Of a stretch of DNA of 64,000 nt, positions 63,350 to 64,000 are shown one piece after another. This stretch comes from Ornithodoros turicata (taxonomy: Eukaryota > Arthropoda > Arachnida > Ixodida > Argasidae), in NCBI RefSeq assembly GCF_037126465.1, contig NC_088203.1:97774668-97838667 (forward strand), read 5' to 3'. The first letter of the stretch is position 1. Each line of letters opens with the position of its first letter. Below the pieces are notes generated by a model that was not told the DNA's origin, searched no databases, and saw only the letters and a program-made list of their open reading frames with translations. Both the position numbers and the translations under genes were made by a program.

Positions 63350-64000
63350 GTTTCGGGATTCGTGTTTGCCTTTAACTGAAGGAGTTTTCTGTCAGGCGTT
63401 TCGAGAGGGTTCTGCTCGTGCAGTTCCAAGGGATCCACGTATGGATTTTCCTAAAGTTTTTTGAAGACTTGCACCACCCTAAGTAACGACCCAGGGGCGT
63501 CGTTTAGTAGAATATGGACCACGCACGTTCCTCGGTCAGTGGAGATGGAACCATGGCTTTAGTTTACCAACGACGGGTCGCAACATCTGGCGTTGTGACA
63601 TAGTTTGTTTACAAACAGCGGGTGGTCTATTGTGGGGTGAAAGCCATATTGAGGCGGAGGCCAAATGGCGTAATAAATGGACTGGGAGAGAAAACGACAG
63701 ATTTGGGTTTGCCGAATACATGAGATATTGATCCGCGATGTATCGGCGCATTGTCTTATCTTGAACTTTCACATAGCGACAGTTTCTATTGGGGTTTCCT
63801 CAGAGGCTTTAAGACAAGCGTCGGCACAGTTCCCTGTGAAGTCGGCCCATGAAGCATGGTCCCCCCTGCGATAGACGTGACCTTGCCCGCCTAAGCGTGG
63901 TCGACTATGGTAAGGAGTTCCATCATCATCACCACCACCACCACCACCGCAGTATGGGATAGCGACACGTTGAAGGTCGGGCTCCCGGTATCGGATGCAC
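63350..64000. other. Unassigned, with a SINE fragment and CCA/TCA repeats
   Basis: 63795-63855 (TTTCCTCAGAGGCTTTAAGA, GTCGGCACAGTTCCC) is a short SINE body fragment. (CAT/CAC)n at 63924-63948. No gene is supported. Confidence 0.5.

Overview
The window is repeat-dense eukaryotic DNA, most likely from a tick or a close chelicerate relative (inference). Grounds: tRNA-headed SINEs, I-like and Tx1/L1-like LINEs, Penelope-like elements (PLEs) with GIY-YIG endonuclease and hammerhead motifs, and many TA-flanked MITEs, with canonical introns and poly(A)/(CAA)n tails. There is no bacterial gene organisation, and no intact single-copy host gene could be supported. It reads as a stack of mobile elements of different ages.

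Region by region. 1-7.4 kb is a LINE graveyard: an RNase H-bearing I-like remnant, CR1/Jockey-like RT pieces on the minus strand, one long open Tx1/L1-like RT ORF (3019-5103), a gag-like ORF1 and a LINE 3' end with an unusual poly-C tail. 7.4-15.7 kb is mostly unassigned sequence with a LINE 3' fragment and tRNA-Thr-like SINE heads. 15.7-17 kb holds a long-TIR foldback element and a palindromic MITE. 17.2-25.7 kb holds SINEs, a LINE C-terminal fragment and a three-level nest of DNA elements (22416-25212). 26.8-27.6 kb is an AT-rich hAT element with a perfect 8-bp target duplication, followed by a tRNA-headed SINE.

32.07-37.50 kb is the most informative locus. Two almost identical PLE copies lie head-to-head inside one 13-bp target-site duplication. 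The plus copy carries an internal template-switch-like repeat and was later split by a 1.78-kb ISL2EU-like DNA transposon with remnants of a spliced SWIM-domain gene and a convergent THAP domain. 38.9-40.4 kb holds hammerhead-like 234-bp units arranged two minus plus two plus, next to a 236-bp near-perfect palindrome. 42.6-48.0 kb is bounded by inverted arms of one repeat and contains a PLE C-terminal fragment whose stop codon lies in a hammerhead motif, an AT-rich hAT and MITEs. 48.3-57.6 kb has a LINE 3' end, SINE fragments, a small hAT MITE, a solo LTR inside a mariner-like MITE, tandem tRNA-like SINEs and a SINE inside a SINE. 57.9-61.7 kb is a minus-strand I-like LINE interrupted by a plus-strand relative (ORF 58560-60323) with a clean target duplication and by a pogo/Tigger-like MITE. 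The window ends with a young SINE with a 15-bp target duplication.

The recurring theme is head-to-head inverted PLE or ribozyme units, seen at several independent sites. I consider this the best candidate for a mechanism worth study. Coordinates of element ends with target duplications were read from the sequence; family names rest on recognised motifs and termini, not on searches.
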